Part shown: positions 15,042-22,817 of the stretch, in pieces
How the letters are laid out: each line of letters begins with the position of its first letter
How positions within the stretch are numbered: the first letter of the stretch is position 1
Assembly (NCBI RefSeq): GCF_025527015.1
Contig: NZ_JAODIM010000038.1
Location: 124,001-188,000, forward strand
Length of the DNA: 64,000 nucleotides
Origin: Winslowiella arboricola
Lineage (GTDB): Bacteria > Pseudomonadota > Gammaproteobacteria > Enterobacterales > Enterobacteriaceae
Direction: 5' to 3'
Made by a program: the position numbers and the translations under genes
Notes under the pieces: model-generated
What the model was told of the DNA's origin: nothing
The model's input: the letters and a program-made list of their open reading frames with translations, nothing else
The model's database searches: none

Positions 15042-15962
15042 ATGGTTCATCAACATTCTCCCTCCCCCAGAGTATTTCGTCTTTCAACGCCTGTAGGAGC
15101 ATGTGCTACCAGTAATCCCAATGAAATAAAAACACTGCAGCATTTGATGGTAAATGCAGGTTATCGGCAGGCGACCGGCCGCACACTTGACGTTAATGGC
15201 CAGTGTAATCAGGCAACCATTGAAGCCATTCGCTGGTATCAACGCTTGCTGAATATGCATCCTTCCGGAATTGTCTCTCCGCTGGATAGCTGGTTTATCG
15301 AGGCGCTAAATAACGCCACCTCGCCACACTGGCGGCCTCAACACAAAAATGGCCCGCTGCAGGTGCGGCAGGGTCAGCTGACTTTCGATGCTGAAGGGGA
15401 AGACTATATTACCGCTGCAGAACCTTTCAGGCAGTACCCGACGCCCAATTTTTCACGTGTTCTGCAATGGCCACAAGCCGGTAACTCGGGTGTTACGCTG
15501 GGCCGGGGCTACGATATGGGCGGCCGCAGTAAAGGAGAAATTTTTGCCACGCTGCGGCAGGCAAAAATCGAGGAGTACAAAGCGGTGCTGTGTTCCAAAG
15601 CAGCGTTTCTGAAAGGTCGGCAGGCGGGTCAGTTTGTAAAGGTCTTTGGGCCTCTGACAGGCGAAATTACCCATTATCAACAAATCTGGCTGTTTGAAAT
15701 TGTCTACGCTGTAAAACTGAGCGAAACTGTAAGCCTGTACAAACGTTTATCCCGGAACATACCGCAAGCCCCCCGATGGGATTCGCTGGACCAGAAAATA
15801 AGAGATGTTGTTGTCGATATTTTCTATCAGGGTGTTCACCATGTCAGTGAGTTGTTTCAGGCCGCCATCAACGGAAAGCAGGATTTAATATCACATATCA
15901 AAAATGACATATATTATATGAGATTTGAATCGCGTAGGAAAAGGATAAAGCATTTACAATGA
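15042..15962 (+). CDS. Peptidoglycan-binding muramidase, putative antibacterial effector
   Basis: A 306-residue protein with no signal peptide. Residues about 25-90 look like a peptidoglycan-binding domain (IKTLQHLMVNAGY ... DVNGQCNQATIEAIRWYQRLL). Residues about 115-300 resemble the pesticin/T4-lysozyme-like muramidases, with TFDAEGEDYI, where the Glu is the probable catalytic acid, and GVTLGRGYDMGGRSKGEI. Lysozymes of this type occur as type VI secretion cargo. The partner gene overlaps by 4 bp and encodes a periplasmic LprI-like protein, the arrangement of an effector with its immunity protein. No secretion-system genes are in the window, so delivery must rely on genes elsewhere. Function is inferred from domains and context. 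Confidence 0.75.
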   Translation: MVHQHSPSPRVFRLSTPVGACATSNPNEIKTLQHLMVNAGYRQATGRTLDVNGQCNQATIEAIRWYQRLLNMHPSGIVSPLDSWFIEALNNATSPHWRPQHKNGPLQVRQGQLTFDAEGEDYITAAEPFRQYPTPNFSRVLQWPQAGNSGVTLGRGYDMGGRSKGEIFATLRQAKIEEYKAVLCSKAAFLKGRQAGQFVKVFGPLTGEITHYQQIWLFEIVYAVKLSETVSLYKRLSRNIPQAPRWDSLDQKIRDVVVDIFYQGVHHVSELFQAAINGKQDLISHIKNDIYYMRFESRRKRIKHLQ

Positions 15963-16414
15963 AACTATATTTAACTACCATCACAGCTTTATTATTACTC
16001 AATCCTGTTACAGGGTTTGCAGATTTGTATTACGGCAATGAAGCAGCTGACTGTTTTTCTGGTAGCAATGAAAGGCATAAACAGGAGCATTGCCTGTCAA
16101 ACAAAAGAGACAAAAGTGATAAAGAAGTTGATTTATCGATTAACGAAACCAATAAACGAATAAAAGCTAATAATATCGGCCCCTTTAACGGCAAAGAGGA
16201 CGCTAAAGAAACATCAGGTGATGTCTACAGCAAACGATTTCTTGCAGCGCAAAAGGAGTGGAAAAAATACCGCGACCAACTCTGCCTTGCAGTAGCAACC
16301 GAGATTGACGAGGACGCTTATGATTATCAGTCGTATATCGATCAATGCACCATCAATCTCAACAAACGGCATATTGATGAAATTAATATGATGGGGCTGC
16401 CTCCTGCCAGCTGA
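15959..16414 (+). CDS. LprI-like periplasmic immunity protein for the muramidase
   Basis: A 151-residue protein with a Sec signal peptide (MKLYLTTITALLLLNPVTGFA) and a mature domain with four cysteines, resembling the DUF1311/LprI lysozyme-inhibitor family: a CFSGSNERHKQEHCL start, an AQKEWKKYRDQLCLAVA helix, and YIDQCTINLNKRHIDEI near the end. LprI-type domains inhibit lysozymes in the periplasm. The ATG overlaps the muramidase stop (ATGA), so the two are co-translated. It should protect the producer from its own effector. Confidence 0.78.
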   Translation: MKLYLTTITALLLLNPVTGFADLYYGNEAADCFSGSNERHKQEHCLSNKRDKSDKEVDLSINETNKRIKANNIGPFNGKEDAKETSGDVYSKRFLAAQKEWKKYRDQLCLAVATEIDEDAYDYQSYIDQCTINLNKRHIDEINMMGLPPAS

Positions 16415-16722
16415 TGCGTACTACCGGGGGCATATCGTCCCCCTCCACGCGTTTGTAGTCCAATAACCGATTGAGTGAGGGCATACGGCGGGCATGGCTA
16501 ACTGAGAATGATAATCTTATTTCTGTTGCTTTTCGGAAAAATCCATTTATTATGGTCACGCATTCAGCCGATTCTTATTTTTTTTACTCTTTTTTTACTT
16601 CTGATAATGCGCCTCTGAAATAACTTTTAATATCTTATTAAATAACTCTACAAAGCCGGCATTATTCCTCCACTTTTCTCTTGTAAAGTTGTAGTCATTG
16701 AAAAAGAGAAAGGAAGTAAACC

Positions 16723-16881
16723 ATGAAAACAATAATTAAAGCGGTTTCAGTGATTGCGCTGATGACAATGTTAAGTGGTTGTATCGTTGCCCCGGGTCAT
16801 CATGATCGTGGCTGGCATGGCGGCGGCCATGGCCATAGTCATGGCGGCGGTCACGGCGGTGGTCACCATCGTGGCTGGTAA
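16723..16881 (+). CDS. Small His/Gly-rich lipoprotein, 52 residues
   Basis: A short ORF with GAAAGGAAG upstream of the ATG. The N-terminus is a lipoprotein signal with lipobox MLSGC (Cys20). The mature ~32 residues are almost only Gly and His with a few Arg and Trp (HGGGHGHSHGGGHGGGHH). This resembles small enterobacterial YbgS/YnbE-like or metal-binding lipoproteins but matches no named one. The many histidines suggest divalent metal binding at the envelope, which is an inference. A terminator follows at 16979. Confidence 0.75.
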   Translation: MKTIIKAVSVIALMTMLSGCIVAPGHHDRGWHGGGHGHSHGGGHGGGHHRGW

Positions 16882-16978
16882 AAACAGAATTAAGTAAAAT
16901 ATGGGAATGCAGCACTCCCCATAGAGTAGTAACAGGCAAAGCCTGCACACAGCAATATAAGAAAGAGTAAAAAAACAT

Positions 16979-17007
16979 TGGGCGGGAATTTTCCTGCCCA
17001 TTTTTTT
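16979..17007 (+). terminator. Terminator after the His-rich lipoprotein
   Basis: TGGGCGGG, loop AATTTT, CCTGCCCA, followed by seven Ts. It lies about 100 nt after the lipoprotein stop. Confidence 0.85.
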
Positions 17008-17039
17008 GCGTGTTAACTGCCCGGCAATAAAAAGCCCGG

Positions 17040-17321
17040 TTAGCCTTTAATGCTGTAGTTGCACTGATACCACACTTTCTTTAATCCTGGCAGATGGCTA
17101 TCCTGCTCTGGTAACGGCTCGGCAATATCAAACCCGCGATTTCCGCAGTAAGTGGAAAGATCGCTCAGCATCGCATCACGATTCACCTTCTCTGGATTAA
17201 AACGATACTGCACGGTATTTGACAGCGGGTCTTCATCGATTTTTTCAAAAGCACCTGGTTTGCTGGAAGTACAGCCAGCTAATAAAAGCAGCGCCAGCGC
17301 GCTGACAATCTTGATCTTCAT
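17040..17321 (-). CDS. Putative lipoprotein, 93 residues
   Basis: The lipobox LLAGC follows a short hydrophobic signal (MKIKIVSALALLLLAGC). The mature part is acidic and contains two more cysteines (DLSTYCGNRGFDIAEPLP and KVWYQCNY) that could form a disulfide. The ATG at 17321 has GAGGAAAA at good spacing; a GTG one codon earlier is also possible. The family is not recognised. Outer membrane location is expected because residue +2 is Thr, not Asp. Confidence 0.72.
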   Translation of the reverse strand: MKIKIVSALALLLLAGCTSSKPGAFEKIDEDPLSNTVQYRFNPEKVNRDAMLSDLSTYCGNRGFDIAEPLPEQDSHLPGLKKVWYQCNYSIKG

Positions 17322-17414
17322 CACTTTTCCTCATTTTGATGCGGCATGATAGCAATCCAGCCGGAGTCAGCAATCGGAATGAGGCCTAATTGCTTGCGCA
17401 ACTATAATCTTTTA

Positions 17415-17568
17415 CCAATTGAATCGATTCACTTAAACGAATAGTGCTATCAGCACACTGATGACATTATGCATTCAGACAGGCGAAGGTTGTCTGTGCC
17501 ACACCAGGTTTATTAAACATAATTACAATGGCTTGACTGATTGATGCCCGCGGCGAGCGGGCTTTTTT
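17415..17568 (+). ncRNA. Candidate small RNA ending at an orphan terminator
   Basis: A strong intrinsic terminator at 17546-17568 (GCCCGC, loop GGCGA, GCGGGC, six Ts) has no plus-strand gene upstream; both flanking genes run on the minus strand. A perfect TATAAT at 17403-17408 would start an RNA near 17415, about 150 nt long. A -35 is not obvious, and I do not recognise the sequence. The terminator is seen directly; the RNA is inferred. Confidence 0.35.
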
Positions 17569-17575
17569 ATGTCCG

Positions 17576-18385
17576 TTATCCGGCGTTGGCGCTAAGCATC
17601 ATACGTAAAACGTTGGCGGATTGTTTGGTCGGAAGTGCCAATATTGCCTGATACAGGTCGATGGTCATATCACACATATGAGTTTGATCCACACGGCTGT
17701 CGGTCGGCGCATTCAGTAATTGCAGCTCAGCCCCCCATTTCGCATACAGCGATCGTACAATCACTTGCAGGCTCCGGCGCGACTCGGCTAAATCAATCGG
17801 TTTATCCGGTCCGTTACTGGCTTTTAACAGCGCCTCCATCTGTTGCAGATCCTGCTGCTGCAACGCCGGCGGCAATACCTCTTCGGTATTGACCCCTCCA
17901 CTGATTTGCGGAAACAAAAACTTAAAACAGAGCTCGCCGGACTGCTGACGCAGGCTCTGCATCTGGCGTACCGACAGCTGCATATAGCTGATAATGCTGT
18001 TATCTTCCGCACGACCAATTCGCTGGTTAAGCAGATCCGCCAGCAACGGGCGCAGCTGACCAATCGCGCGCGCGGTCGGCGTGCCCTGACGCACCGCCGT
18101 CAGCAGCTCATCATTCAGCTGTTTATACAGAGCAGGCTGCTGCTGTTTAATCACGCGATAAGTCGGTGTGGTTGCCAGTTGCTGTTGCGCGGCGGCAATT
18201 TTCGCCGCCTGCTGCTGCTGCGGATAAATCCAGTTCAGCCAGATAATATGGCCCGCCAGCAGCGGTGCAATCACTATCAGCACCGCCACCCGGCGTTTGA
18301 TTTTGCCTTTTTTTACCAGCAGCAGCGCTATCAGAGACAGAACCAGCAATGCGATAATCGAAGGGATAATCGTTGGGTTATTCAA
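17576..18385 (-). CDS. Inner membrane protein of unknown function
   Basis: A 269-residue protein with two N-terminal membrane segments (about residues 5-23 and 32-53) followed by a long helical, Gln-rich domain that is probably periplasmic (PQQQQAAKIAAAQQQLATT and on). The frame starts with TTG at 18385, with GGGAA upstream; no nearby ATG fits better. It starts 20 bp after the universal stress protein gene, which follows the IclR gene by 12 bp, so the three likely form one operon. The family is not recognised. Confidence 0.65.
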   Translation of the reverse strand: MNNPTIIPSIIALLVLSLIALLLVKKGKIKRRVAVLIVIAPLLAGHIIWLNWIYPQQQQAAKIAAAQQQLATTPTYRVIKQQQPALYKQLNDELLTAVRQGTPTARAIGQLRPLLADLLNQRIGRAEDNSIISYMQLSVRQMQSLRQQSGELCFKFLFPQISGGVNTEEVLPPALQQQDLQQMEALLKASNGPDKPIDLAESRRSLQVIVRSLYAKWGAELQLLNAPTDSRVDQTHMCDMTIDLYQAILALPTKQSANVLRMMLSANAG

Positions 18386-18405
18386 AACAGTTCCCAGTTA
18401 TCAGT

Positions 18406-18858
18406 TTAGTCAGCGCGCACATCCACCAGCACCGGGCAGTGCGCACGCTCGATCACCGCCGCGCTTACCGAACCTTTTAATAAACGGTTAAACGGCGACA
18501 GATGGCGGCGCCCCATAATGATCATTGCCGCACTCAGCTCATTGGCCTGCGCCACAATAGTTTCGGCAGATTCTCCGGCAATCACGCGGCCACGTGCATT
18601 TACTCCCGCACGCAGCAACTCCGCCAGCGCATGACGCACTACCGCTTCAGCGGTGTTTTGCTCATCCTGCGCCACGCCAAAATCGGCCGGATCTTCACCG
18701 GCGGTAATCTCCAGCGGCGCACTGCCAGCGGAATAGCTGGTATCCACGCAGCACACCACCATCACTTCGGCCTGCTGTGCCAGCGCCTGCTCAGTCGCCA
18801 GCGCAACTACCTTACGGGCCACAACAGAATTATCGACAGCAACTAACAGCGTCTTCAT
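18406..18858 (-). CDS. Universal stress protein, UspA family
   Basis: A 150-residue single Usp domain. The N-terminus KTLLVAVDNSVVARKVV and the C-terminal nucleotide-binding segment MGRRHLSPFNRLLKGSVSAAVI, then HCPVLVDV, are typical; the usual first Gly of the G-x2-G-x9-G-S motif is changed, with His in its second position. Usp proteins bind ATP or AMP and support survival under stress. The gene starts 12 bp after the IclR stop. Confidence 0.9.
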   Translation of the reverse strand: MKTLLVAVDNSVVARKVVALATEQALAQQAEVMVVCCVDTSYSAGSAPLEITAGEDPADFGVAQDEQNTAEAVVRHALAELLRAGVNARGRVIAGESAETIVAQANELSAAMIIMGRRHLSPFNRLLKGSVSAAVIERAHCPVLVDVRAD

Positions 18859-18870
18859 TTTTTTCTCCGA

Positions 18871-19653
18871 TTAATCACGGGCAGTGATTTTGCCAATCTC
18901 ACGCGTCATGGCCTCTTTGCATTTCAGAATTTCTGCACGATAGCGCGCCTCATGCTTCTGAAAACGTGTGCAGGGCACCAGTAATGATATACAAAAACGT
19001 CCCAGCACCGTATCGATAGCCACCGCCATGGTGGAAATCCCCTCAAGGGTTTCTCCACGATCGTAAGAGACGCCGGTTTCGCGCACCTCTTTCAGATGCG
19101 CCAGTAACTCAGGCAGGGTTTTAACCGTATTTTCGGTCATTGCCGCATACGCCTCACCCACAAGGGTACGCGCATCTTCGTCACTCTCCAGCGCCAGTAA
19201 CGCACGGCCGCCGGAGGTGCTGTACAGCGGCAGATTGAGACCCAGACGCGGCACCACGCGCAGCTCGCCCTCGGCCACCACATAATGCACAATCGCCAGT
19301 TGCGTACCGCTGGCGCGCGCCAGCGAAACCGTTTCACCGGTGGCATCCGATAACGCCTGTAAATTGGGGCGGGCAATATCCACTACGTCGGTATGCACGC
19401 CGGACAACAAACGCAGCAGCGCCGGTCCGAGACGCACGCCACCCGCTCCCTGAATACGGATCATCTGTACGGAATCCAGCGCCGCAACGATGCGTTGTAC
19501 GGTAGAACGCGGCAAATCCACTGCATGGGCGATTTCGCCAAGACTCATACCATTGGGTTGCTCACCTAAAACATTGAGGATTTTCGCCGCACGCGTAATG
19601 ACCTGAATGCCACCCGCTTTTTCATCGTCACTGCGTTGAGGGTTATCGGACAT
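18871..19653 (-). CDS. IclR-family transcriptional regulator
   Basis: A 260-residue regulator. The N-terminal winged helix (ITRAAKILNVLGEQPNGMSLGEIAHAVDLPRSTVQRIVAAL, about residues 18-60) is followed by the IclR effector domain with GETVSLARASG and LPLYSTSGGRALLA. A GAAGAG lies upstream of the ATG. It is divergent from a drug-efflux operon and probably represses it; it may also control the usp genes downstream. The effector molecule is unknown. Confidence 0.92.
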   Translation of the reverse strand: MSDNPQRSDDEKAGGIQVITRAAKILNVLGEQPNGMSLGEIAHAVDLPRSTVQRIVAALDSVQMIRIQGAGGVRLGPALLRLLSGVHTDVVDIARPNLQALSDATGETVSLARASGTQLAIVHYVVAEGELRVVPRLGLNLPLYSTSGGRALLALESDEDARTLVGEAYAAMTENTVKTLPELLAHLKEVRETGVSYDRGETLEGISTMAVAIDTVLGRFCISLLVPCTRFQKHEARYRAEILKCKEAMTREIGKITARD

Positions 19654-19729
19654 GATGTTCTCTTCCTTGTTCGGGGCGCGATTACTTTAGCGCTAATTGC
19701 GCACTTTTTACAGCCTGTACCACATTGCA

Positions 19730-19782
19730 ATACATTAAACCGCGATGTAATATGCGCGTCGCTGTATCACATCGCAATACAG
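19730..19782. promoter_or_regulatory. Inverted repeats between iclR-type regulator and efflux operon
   Basis: Two inverted repeats, ATACAT-N9-ATGTAA (19730-19750) and CTGTAT-N9-ATACAG (19762-19782), have the same 9-bp spacing. They also include a directly repeated CACATYGCAATACA (19721 and 19768). Similar spacing in both and location in the divergent promoter region suggest IclR operators. Confidence 0.55.
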
Positions 19783-19819
19783 TGCATCAAATATAAGAAT
19801 TTATTATGGAGCATCTGCT

Positions 19820-21424
19820 ATGAACGGCCAGCCCGCTGCGGCTCCGGTCCCCCATCCTTTTACTCTGCGCCTGGCGCTGGGTTTAATCGGGGTGCTGATC
19901 GCAGCGCTCACCTCGGGTTTAAACGATCGCGTCACTGATATCGCGCTGGCGGACGTGCGCACGGCGCTCGGCATCAGCTTTGACCAGGGAAGCTGGATTA
20001 TTGCGGTGTACCAGGCGGCCGAAGTTGCGGCGATGATGATTGCGCCCTGGTTTGCGGTGACCTTATCGTTACGGCGTTTTACCCTTGGCGTCGCAATTGG
20101 CTTTGCGCTGATTGGCGCACTGCTGCCGTTTGCTACTGACCTGCCGCTGTTTATTACCCTGCGCACGCTGCAGGGGATTTTTGGTGGCGCACTGCCGCCG
20201 ATGCTGATGACTGTCGCCCTGCGCTTTCTGCCACCGCCGATCAAACTGTTTGGCTTAAGCGCCTATGCGCTGACCGCCACCTTTGGCCCCAATATGGCTG
20301 CCTCGCTGGCGTCATTCTGGACCGATGCCGTTGGCTGGCAGTTTGTTTTCTGGCAGGTGCTGCCCCCAATGCTTATCGCTGCGGTGCTGATTAGCTGGGG
20401 GCTGCCGCAGGATCCCACCCGTTTTGAACGTTTTAAGCAGATCGATCTGTTTGGCATGCTGACCGGCTGTAGCGGTATGGCGCTGCTGATAATGGCGCTG
20501 GTGCAGGGCGAACGGCTTGACTGGTTTAACTCACCATTAATTAGCGCCATGCTGCTGAGCGCCTGCGCCCTGCTGCTGGTGTTCCTGATTAACGAGTGGT
20601 TCCATCCGTTACCACTGTTCCGTTTACAGATGCTGGCGCGTAAAAACCTGGCGCACGGTTTACTGGTGCTGGCCGGAGTACTGACCGTGGCGCTGTCCGG
20701 TTCGGCGCTGCCTTCCGCTTATTTCGCCCAGGTGGAGGGATTCCGCACCCTGCAGTTTGCGCCGCTGGCGCTGACTATCGGCCTGCCGCAGCTGATTATT
20801 GCACCGCTGATTGCCGCGCTGCTGAATCTGCGCTGGATTGACTGTCGCTGGGTGCTGACCTGTGGCGCCGCACTGATGGCGGGCTCCTGCCTGATGGGCG
20901 CGCAGCTCACCAGCGAGTGGGCGCGGGAAAATTTCTGGCTGATTCAGCTTATGCAGGCCTTTGGTCAGCCGATGATGATTATTCCGGTGCTGATGAGCGC
21001 CACCAGCGTGGTGTTGCCGCCGGAAGGGCCGTTTGCTTCAGCGATGTTTAACACTGTACGTGGTTTCTCCAGTATCGCGGCCGGTACGCTGGTGGAGTGC
21101 TTCCTCAGCCACCGCGAGAAAATCCACTCACATAACCTGCTCGATCAGGCTGCCAATCGCGCATGGCTAATGAGCGCCGAGTCATCGGCCACTGCCAGCG
21201 CATCGGCGCCGCTGCTGCCCGATGGCAGTATCAGTTCCAGCGAAAATATTGGCCACTTCTCCACGCTGGTGAAGCATCAGGCAATGGTGCTGAGTATCAG
21301 TGACAGCTATCTGATGCTGATTGGTTTTGCCATCTTGCTGGTTCTGCTTACCGCCTGGCTGCCAAAGCGCGTCTGGCCGCCGCAAACCCTTATTCAACCT
21401 GTCACGCACACCCCGGGAAAATGA
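19820..21424 (+). CDS. DHA2-family MFS multidrug efflux transporter (EmrB-like)
   Basis: A 534-residue inner membrane protein with about 14 hydrophobic segments, the size and layout of EmrB/FarB-type H+ antiporters. SFDQGSWIIAVYQAAEVAAM and FITLRTLQGIFGGALPPMLM fit the conserved family motifs after helices 1-2 and 4. It should pair with the HlyD-family adaptor encoded next (4-bp overlap) and an outer membrane TolC. A GGAGCATCT stretch precedes the ATG. It is divergent from the IclR gene. Confidence 0.92.
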   Translation: MNGQPAAAPVPHPFTLRLALGLIGVLIAALTSGLNDRVTDIALADVRTALGISFDQGSWIIAVYQAAEVAAMMIAPWFAVTLSLRRFTLGVAIGFALIGALLPFATDLPLFITLRTLQGIFGGALPPMLMTVALRFLPPPIKLFGLSAYALTATFGPNMAASLASFWTDAVGWQFVFWQVLPPMLIAAVLISWGLPQDPTRFERFKQIDLFGMLTGCSGMALLIMALVQGERLDWFNSPLISAMLLSACALLLVFLINEWFHPLPLFRLQMLARKNLAHGLLVLAGVLTVALSGSALPSAYFAQVEGFRTLQFAPLALTIGLPQLIIAPLIAALLNLRWIDCRWVLTCGAALMAGSCLMGAQLTSEWARENFWLIQLMQAFGQPMMIIPVLMSATSVVLPPEGPFASAMFNTVRGFSSIAAGTLVECFLSHREKIHSHNLLDQAANRAWLMSAESSATASASAPLLPDGSISSSENIGHFSTLVKHQAMVLSISDSYLMLIGFAILLVLLTAWLPKRVWPPQTLIQPVTHTPGK

Positions 21425-22455
21425 TTATGCGTTTCACACCTGCAAAACGAACTCTGCTGCTGGCCCTGTTGCTGGTAATTCTGCTGGCGATGGCGCTGTT
21501 TACCTGGTCCACCTTGCATCGCAATAACTATCGCACTAATGATGCTTATATCACCGCCGATTACACGCTGGTCGCGCCGAAGATTTCCGGCTATATCGCC
21601 AGCATTAAGGTCGGCGATAACCAGCAGGTCAAAGCTGGCGATCTGCTGGCGACGCTCGACGATCGTGACTACCGGGTCGCGCTGGAAACCGCCAGCGCGA
21701 ATCTGCAAATCAGCAACGCTAAGCTCACCAGCATCGAAGCCCAGCTGGAACAACAGCAGGCGGTGATTAATCAGAAACGTGCGGCGGTGACTTCAAGCCA
21801 GGCAACCCTGAGCTACGCCGGTCAGAATGCCGATCGCTATCGTCGTCTGTTAACCACCGGCACCGCTACTGCTGATGAACAGCAGAAAGCCAGCTCCACC
21901 ATGCGTTCCGCCGCCGCTCAGGTGCAGCAGGATCAGGCCGCGGTGGTGGCGGCCGATAAAGAAGTGGGGATTTTGCAGGCCAGCATCAAACAGGCGCATG
22001 CGGATATTGCCGCGGCGCAGGCCAGCGTGGATCAGGCGCAGCTGAACTTGTCATATACCCGCATTACCGCCCCGGTTGACGGTACTGTCGGCCAGCGCGC
22101 AGTACGCCAGGGCGCATTTGTTTCCGCAGGTACACGTCTGCTGGCGGTGGTACCGCTCCAGCAAAGCTATGTTATCGCCAACTTCCTCGAAACCCAGCTG
22201 GCTAATGTCCATAGCGGCCTGCCGGTAAGCATTACCGTCGATGCCCTGCCCGGTGCAGAATTCCGTGGTCATGTGGACAGTGTGGCGCCCGCCACCGGCA
22301 GCACCTTTTCGGCGATTACCGCGGATAACGCTACCGGTAACTTCACCAAAGTGGTCCAGCGCCTGCCGGTGAAAATTGTGCTGGAACCGGGCCAGCCGGA
22401 CCTTGCACGCCTGCGCGTCGGCATGTCAGTAGTGCCACATATTTTGGTAAAATAA
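21421..22455 (+). CDS. HlyD/EmrA-like membrane fusion protein
   Basis: A 344-residue periplasmic adaptor. One N-terminal membrane anchor (LLLALLLVILLAMALFTW) is followed by a biotinyl-lipoyl-like half (ITADYTLVAPKISGYIASIKVGDNQQVKAG), a coiled-coil hairpin (about residues 90-210), and the second half (LSYTRITAPVDGTVGQRAVRQGAFVSAG) with a beta-barrel domain. This is the EmrA layout. Its start overlaps the transporter stop. Confidence 0.93.
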   Translation: MIMRFTPAKRTLLLALLLVILLAMALFTWSTLHRNNYRTNDAYITADYTLVAPKISGYIASIKVGDNQQVKAGDLLATLDDRDYRVALETASANLQISNAKLTSIEAQLEQQQAVINQKRAAVTSSQATLSYAGQNADRYRRLLTTGTATADEQQKASSTMRSAAAQVQQDQAAVVAADKEVGILQASIKQAHADIAAAQASVDQAQLNLSYTRITAPVDGTVGQRAVRQGAFVSAGTRLLAVVPLQQSYVIANFLETQLANVHSGLPVSITVDALPGAEFRGHVDSVAPATGSTFSAITADNATGNFTKVVQRLPVKIVLEPGQPDLARLRVGMSVVPHILVK

Positions 22456-22656
22456 ATGTGAGGGATATCTCAGAATAAGTCTGTTTATTTTGCCGGGGTT
22501 TCAGCGTAGATTAGTCGCGATCCTGCTCCGGGTTACCTGGAGCGACCCGGGATGAAAGCGTGATGCACCTTAATAAGCACACCTTTCTCTCCCGTTCTGT
22601 TTGTGTTGCGCGGGTCTGGGATCGCCGTTGGCGCAGCCGATCAGAGGAGTTGTCTG

Positions 22657-22728
22657 GTGAAATACGCTTTGATGGGAATCTCATTCTTCCTGTTGGTCTG
22701 GGTTGGCACGTTTGTGCTGATGGTATAA
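22657..22728 (+). CDS. ypdK: YpdK, 23-residue membrane peptide (GTG start)
   Basis: The frame from GTG at 22657 encodes 23 residues, (V/M)KYALMGISFFLLVWVGTFVLMV, very like E. coli YpdK in length and in the MGISF...WxGTFxLM pattern. It is one membrane-spanning helix. AGAGGAG lies 6 nt before the start. As in E. coli it is next to alaC. Function is unknown. The preceding ~190 nt (22465-22650) have no other gene and may be its leader. Confidence 0.88.
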   Translation: MKYALMGISFFLLVWVGTFVLMV

Positions 22729-22759
22729 AGGCGGCATTAAGCCTCCATTACCTTTGTAG

Positions 22760-22807
22760 GGGCGGCGTTCTCGCCGCCCGGGTCAACGGGAGCCGAAAAC
22801 GGCTCCC
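22760..22807 (+). repeat. REP-like element, B plus A palindromes
   Basis: Palindrome B GGGCGGCGTTCTCGCCGCCC (22760-22779) and palindrome A GGGAGCCGAAAACGGCTCCC (22788-22807), 8 bp apart, directly downstream of alaC (stop at 22818, minus strand) and ypdK. It probably acts as a transcript end or mRNA stabiliser. Confidence 0.9.
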
Positions 22808-22817
22808 CTGGGATGTT

